From S015-6 sp964384945 (GTDB taxonomy: Bacteria > Desulfobacterota > DSWW01): DNA of 56,256 nt. Below, one piece after another: positions 53,550-56,256 of the stretch. The stretch is taken from assembly GCA_964384945.1 (NCBI GenBank), contig CAYLMK010000030.1, forward strand, positions 1-56,256, given 5' to 3'. Position 1 is the first letter of the stretch, and each line of letters begins with the position of its first letter. The notes below the pieces were generated by a model, which saw nothing but the letters and a program-made list of their open reading frames with translations, ran no database searches and had not been told where the DNA came from. The position numbers and the translations under genes are program-made.

Positions 53550-55121
53550 ATGATCGCCACAGTGAAGAGCGGGGCCCTGCTCGGCATCGAGGCCTACCTG
53601 GTGCGGGTCGAGGTGGACGTGGCCACCCGCGGGTTGCCCAAGTTCACCATCGTCGGCCTTCCCGAGGTTGCGGTGCGGGAGAGCAAGGAGCGGGTCAAGA
53701 GCGCGATCCTGAACACCGGCTTCTCCTTTCCCTCACGCTGCATCACTGTGAACCTGGCGCCTGCGAACCGCAAGAAGGCCGGCACCGCCTTCGACCTTCC
53801 CATCGCGCTGGGCATCCTCTGCGCCATGCACGGGTGGCATCCCGTCGCTCTGCAGGAGCTTCTGTTCGTGGGGGAACTCTCGCTTGACGGCCTGGTGCGG
53901 CCGATCCGGGGCGCGCTGTCCCTCGGCATGATGGCCAGGGAGCAGGGCCTTCGGGGGGTGGTGGTTCCGGAGCCGAACGCGCGCGAGGCCGCTGTCGTGG
54001 AGGAGATCGAGGTACGTCACGTGACGAGCCTCGCGGCGGCGGCCCGGTTCATGGCGGGCGTCTCGGAACCGGCCAGGCAGCGCCTGGACCGCGACGGCAT
54101 CCTTCTCGGACCGGCAGCGGGTTGCCCGGACCTGGCCGACGTGAAGGGCCAGCCCATGGCCAAGAGGGCGGTCCTGATCGCAGCGGCCGGCAATCACAAC
54201 CTGCTGATGATCGGCCCGCCCGGGGCAGGCAAGACCATGCTCGCCAGGAGGATTCCTTCGGTCATGCCTGCCATGTCCCTGGAGGAGGCCCTGGAGACAA
54301 CCCGAATCCACAGCGTTGCGGGCCTGCTGCCACTGAATACGCCTCTCGTCACCCGCAGGCCCTTCCGGGCGCCGCATCACCACATTACGAACGCCGGGCT
54401 CATCGGCGGAGGGGCCCTGCCTCGCCCCGGCGAAGTGAGTATGGCGCACAACGGGGTGCTCTTTCTGGACGAACTCCCGGAATTCCGGCGCCAGGCCCTC
54501 GAGCAGCTTCGCCAACCCCTGGAAGAGGGCACCCTCACGGTGGCCCGCTCCGGCGTCTCGGCCGAATTCCCGGCGCGGGTCCTGTTCGCGAGCGCGATGA
54601 ACCCGTGTCCCTGCGGGTTTCTCGGGGACCGGGACCGGAGCTGCACCTGCAAGGAGGCGGACATCCAGCGCTACCTGAGCCGCCTGAGCGGGCCGCTCGT
54701 GGATCGGATCGACCTTCACGTGGAGGTTGCCCGGGTCGACTACAAGGACCTGACACGGCGGGAGGCGCACGAGACCACGTCCGGGGCGATCCGCGAGCAG
54801 GTCGCCAAGGCCCGCAGCATACAGGAGGAGCGCTTCAGGGGGTCCGACGTGCGCTCGAATGCGCGCATGGACGCCTGCGATGTGGAAAGACACTGCCCGG
54901 CCGAGCCGGAGGGCTCCCGTCTTCTGGAGGCGGCCTTCGACCGCCTCGGCCTGAGCGCGCGGGCCTATCACAGGATTCTCAAGGTCAGCCGGACCATCGC
55001 GGATCTTGCAGGCTCCGACCGGATCCGGACCGAACATATCGCAGAGGCGATCCAGTACAGGATCCTGGATCGCTGCGGAAGGCAGGGGATCATCGGGGGA
55101 GCGGCACGGGGCTTCCATTGA
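53550..55121 (+). CDS. comM: YifB/ComM family Mg-chelatase-like AAA+ ATPase
   Basis: 523 residues: N-terminal ChlI/Lon-protease-like domain, then an AAA+ module with Walker A GPPGAGKTM and Walker B LFLDELPEF, a zinc-like CPCG...CTC insertion and a C-terminal helical domain. ComM-type proteins are hexameric branch-migration helicases in natural transformation; in species without competence the role is unclear. The ATG lies at 53550 in a 396-bp gap that shows no other gene. Confidence 0.92.
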   Translation: MIATVKSGALLGIEAYLVRVEVDVATRGLPKFTIVGLPEVAVRESKERVKSAILNTGFSFPSRCITVNLAPANRKKAGTAFDLPIALGILCAMHGWHPVALQELLFVGELSLDGLVRPIRGALSLGMMAREQGLRGVVVPEPNAREAAVVEEIEVRHVTSLAAAARFMAGVSEPARQRLDRDGILLGPAAGCPDLADVKGQPMAKRAVLIAAAGNHNLLMIGPPGAGKTMLARRIPSVMPAMSLEEALETTRIHSVAGLLPLNTPLVTRRPFRAPHHHITNAGLIGGGALPRPGEVSMAHNGVLFLDELPEFRRQALEQLRQPLEEGTLTVARSGVSAEFPARVLFASAMNPCPCGFLGDRDRSCTCKEADIQRYLSRLSGPLVDRIDLHVEVARVDYKDLTRREAHETTSGAIREQVAKARSIQEERFRGSDVRSNARMDACDVERHCPAEPEGSRLLEAAFDRLGLSARAYHRILKVSRTIADLAGSDRIRTEHIAEAIQYRILDRCGRQGIIGGAARGFH

Positions 55122-55142
55122 CACGAACCAGGGAGGTGTTCG

Positions 55143-55349
55143 ATGAAGGACGTATTCACGATCGTCGAGAAGGAAGGCTGGGATAAGAGCGTTTGGACCA
55201 GGGTCGGCGCCGCCTTCGAGAACCGGGACGGGTCGCTCACGCTGTTTCTGGACGCCCTGCCCGTGAACGGAAGGCTGCACGTGCGGGACCGCAAGGCGAA
55301 GCAGGCGAACGCCTCCTCCGGGGAGGAATCCCGCCCCCTGCCGGAATAG
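55143..55349 (+). CDS. Small conserved hypothetical protein
   Basis: 68 residues: MKDVFTIVEKEGWDKSVW, then RVGAAFENRDGSLTLFLDALPVNGRLHVRD. This compact beta-rich pattern recurs next to housekeeping genes in delta-proteobacteria. Function unknown. GGGAGGTG lies just before ATG 55143, 21 bp after comM. Confidence 0.75.
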   Translation: MKDVFTIVEKEGWDKSVWTRVGAAFENRDGSLTLFLDALPVNGRLHVRDRKAKQANASSGEESRPLPE

Positions 55350-55376
55350 GGGGAGGTTGTCAGTGGCTTGCGGGCT

Positions 55377-55547
55377 TCAGTAGTTGTCCCTGAGCGCCTT
55401 TCTGGCCGCGGAGGCGAACTCTCCTCCGCCGCGTTCCGGGTATTGCTCGAGAAGAGTCCTGGCCTCTTCCTTTCTCCCCATGCACCAGTAGGTTCCGCTG
55501 ATCTGGCACCGGGCATCGACCTCGGCCACCCGGACCGGGATGACCAA
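55377..55547 (-). pseudogene. C-terminal gene fragment (TPR-like)
   Basis: The frame ends in WCMGRKEEARTLLEQYPERGGGEFASAARKALRDNY-type text (seen in two parts), like the last TPR helices of a periplasmic protein. No start codon with a ribosome site is present, and the region upstream on the minus strand becomes the intron-like sequence. Probably the truncated 3' end of a gene. Confidence 0.45.
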
Positions 55548-55631
55548 CGAGTGGCTTGCTAGCCAAGGGCTCAGATCCGTTCGAGATTGTTGGATCAAAG
55601 CCCACGGCTGCTCCTGAGATGGTCGTGCGCT

Positions 55632-55713
55632 CCACCATCGGGAACGGGCCGGTGCGGACCCGCATGCCGTGGTGGTGTGGAGGCTGGGGACCAAAGCCCC
55701 CCGGCTACCCGAT
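55632..55713 (+). mobile_element. Possible group II intron 3' remnant (domain V/VI-like)
   Basis: A hairpin with CGG-TGCG-GACC-CGCA-(TG bulge)-CCG (55650-55669) resembles intron domain V with its 2-nt bulge; the outer pairs CCACCA/TGGTGG (55632-55637 with 55670-55675) are partly disrupted. A second hairpin GCTGGGG/CCCCGGC (55683-55705) is followed by TACCCGAT, with an A seven nt from the presumed 3' end, as in domain VI. No reverse transcriptase remains. Confidence 0.35.
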
Positions 55714-55731
55714 TCGGCGGCAACCTGTCAA

Positions 55732-56256
55732 TCAGCGAATAAGCATCGCCCATACCATGTTGGGGGAGTGGCCGTTGACGCGCACCATGCGCACCCAAAG
55801 CAGAGTCATATGCTCCAAGTGAAGCGCCTGCTCCAGACCGCCCACATCGAGCGGCTCCCAACCAAGCTGCGCTATCAGTTTGCCCACAATCTTCTTCGCT
55901 TCCGAATCATTACCGCAGTACATCATTACCGGCTTAACGTTGTAATCTGGGTAGAAAGAATCCTCAAAGTTCTCGAAGCCGTAGATCGTGAAGGCCTTAA
56001 CCACCTGTGTGTCGGGCAAGAGTTTCTGCACCATCTCCGAGCCGGACTGCACATTCTTCAGTCCGTGGCTGAGGTTGGGGCCGACCGGATTGGTGCAATC
56101 GATGAGAATCTTTCCCCGAATCTCCTCAGCAACGGCCTTTAGTACGGCTTCGTTGGCTTGGAAAGGCGTTGCAAGAAAGACGACCTCGGCATCACTGACC
56201 GCATCCTTTGGCGCGGCAACTCTCAAGTTGGCATTCCGTGCCAAAGCCTTTTTGAC
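55732..56256 (-). CDS. NADPH-dependent F420 reductase-like protein (partial, cut by window end)
   Basis: The visible 174 residues are the C-terminal part of a COG2085-type Rossmann protein: DAEVVFLATPFQA, GKILIDCTNPVG, AFTIYGFENFED, VMMYCGNDSEAKKIV and LGWEPLDVGGLEQALHLEHM. It would use NADPH with F420 or a similar partner. The 5' end lies beyond the window. The base composition is visibly lower in GC than the neighbouring genes, and it borders the intron-like sequence. Confidence 0.75.
   Translation of the reverse strand, partial: VKKALARNANLRVAAPKDAVSDAEVVFLATPFQANEAVLKAVAEEIRGKILIDCTNPVGPNLSHGLKNVQSGSEMVQKLLPDTQVVKAFTIYGFENFEDSFYPDYNVKPVMMYCGNDSEAKKIVGKLIAQLGWEPLDVGGLEQALHLEHMTLLWVRMVRVNGHSPNMVWAMLIR

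Noticed and set aside
55556..55822. Plus-strand frame across the intron-like region
   Set aside because: Translated text shows no domain and spans the structured element; non-coding is more likely.

Overview
The window is 56 kb of GC-rich, gene-dense chromosome from an anaerobic bacterium. It most resembles a member of the Desulfobacterota (former Deltaproteobacteria, syntroph or sulfate-reducer type). The hints are a V/A-type ATPase operon, a cysteine-rich ferredoxin, an acyl-CoA dehydrogenase/ETF cluster, a BadI/MenB-like crotonase, a two-CW-domain kinase, and methionine synthesis by direct sulfhydrylation (MetX/MetY). No rRNA, CRISPR array, prophage or intact IS element is visible. The taxonomic assignment is inference from gene content.

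Layout. 1-2.2 kb: tRNA-Thr(CGT) with its own promoter and terminator, a zinc-ribbon protein and an HTH/4Fe-4S protein. 2.6-10.3 kb: a leftward V-ATPase operon (E, DUF2764, A, B, D, I, K) with a promoter at 10.3 kb and a terminator at 2.65 kb; the K subunit carries the residues of Na+-binding rotors. 10.4-11.9 kb: an M48 metalloprotease lipoprotein with TPR repeats. 12-18.6 kb: a leftward cluster of PIG-L-like deacetylase, acyl-CoA dehydrogenase, EtfB, an EtfA fused to an HTH and a cupin domain, a secreted protein and a phosphoesterase. 18.7-22.5 kb: an OmpA/TSP3 envelope protein, a DUF1846 protein and a CDF metal exporter. 22.8-25.7 kb: thiO-thiS-thiG-thiE.

25.7-28.9 kb: a leftward operon of a small basic protein, EF-P, the EF-P lysine ligase EpmA and an MFS transporter. 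29-32 kb: LemA, two TPM-domain proteins and a tandem EthD protein. 32-33.2 kb: a two-CW/Ser-Thr kinase gene split by a frameshift. 33.3-35.8 kb: metY-metX. 36-41.7 kb: an FG-GAP lipoprotein, a radical SAM protein, a zinc-finger protein with a histone-H1-like tail, a secreted DUF4412-like protein and an SDR protein without its catalytic residues. 41.7-55.3 kb: pnp, an RRM protein, an STN-like secreted protein, glpK, polA, a nuclease, RNase HI, a crotonase with a DsrE-like protein, comM and a small conserved protein. 55.4-56.3 kb: a gene fragment, a possible group II intron 3' remnant, and a lower-GC F420-reductase-like gene cut by the window end.

The most unusual item is the single continuous reading frame that joins an ETF alpha chain to an XRE-type HTH and a cupin (14071-15708, minus strand), inside an acyl-CoA dehydrogenase/ETF operon. 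It could be a flavoprotein that also acts as a DNA-binding regulator. The next gene-level oddities are a PIG-L protein with the catalytic aspartate replaced by alanine, the Na+ signature in the V-ATPase rotor, and the zinc-finger protein with an H1-like tail.
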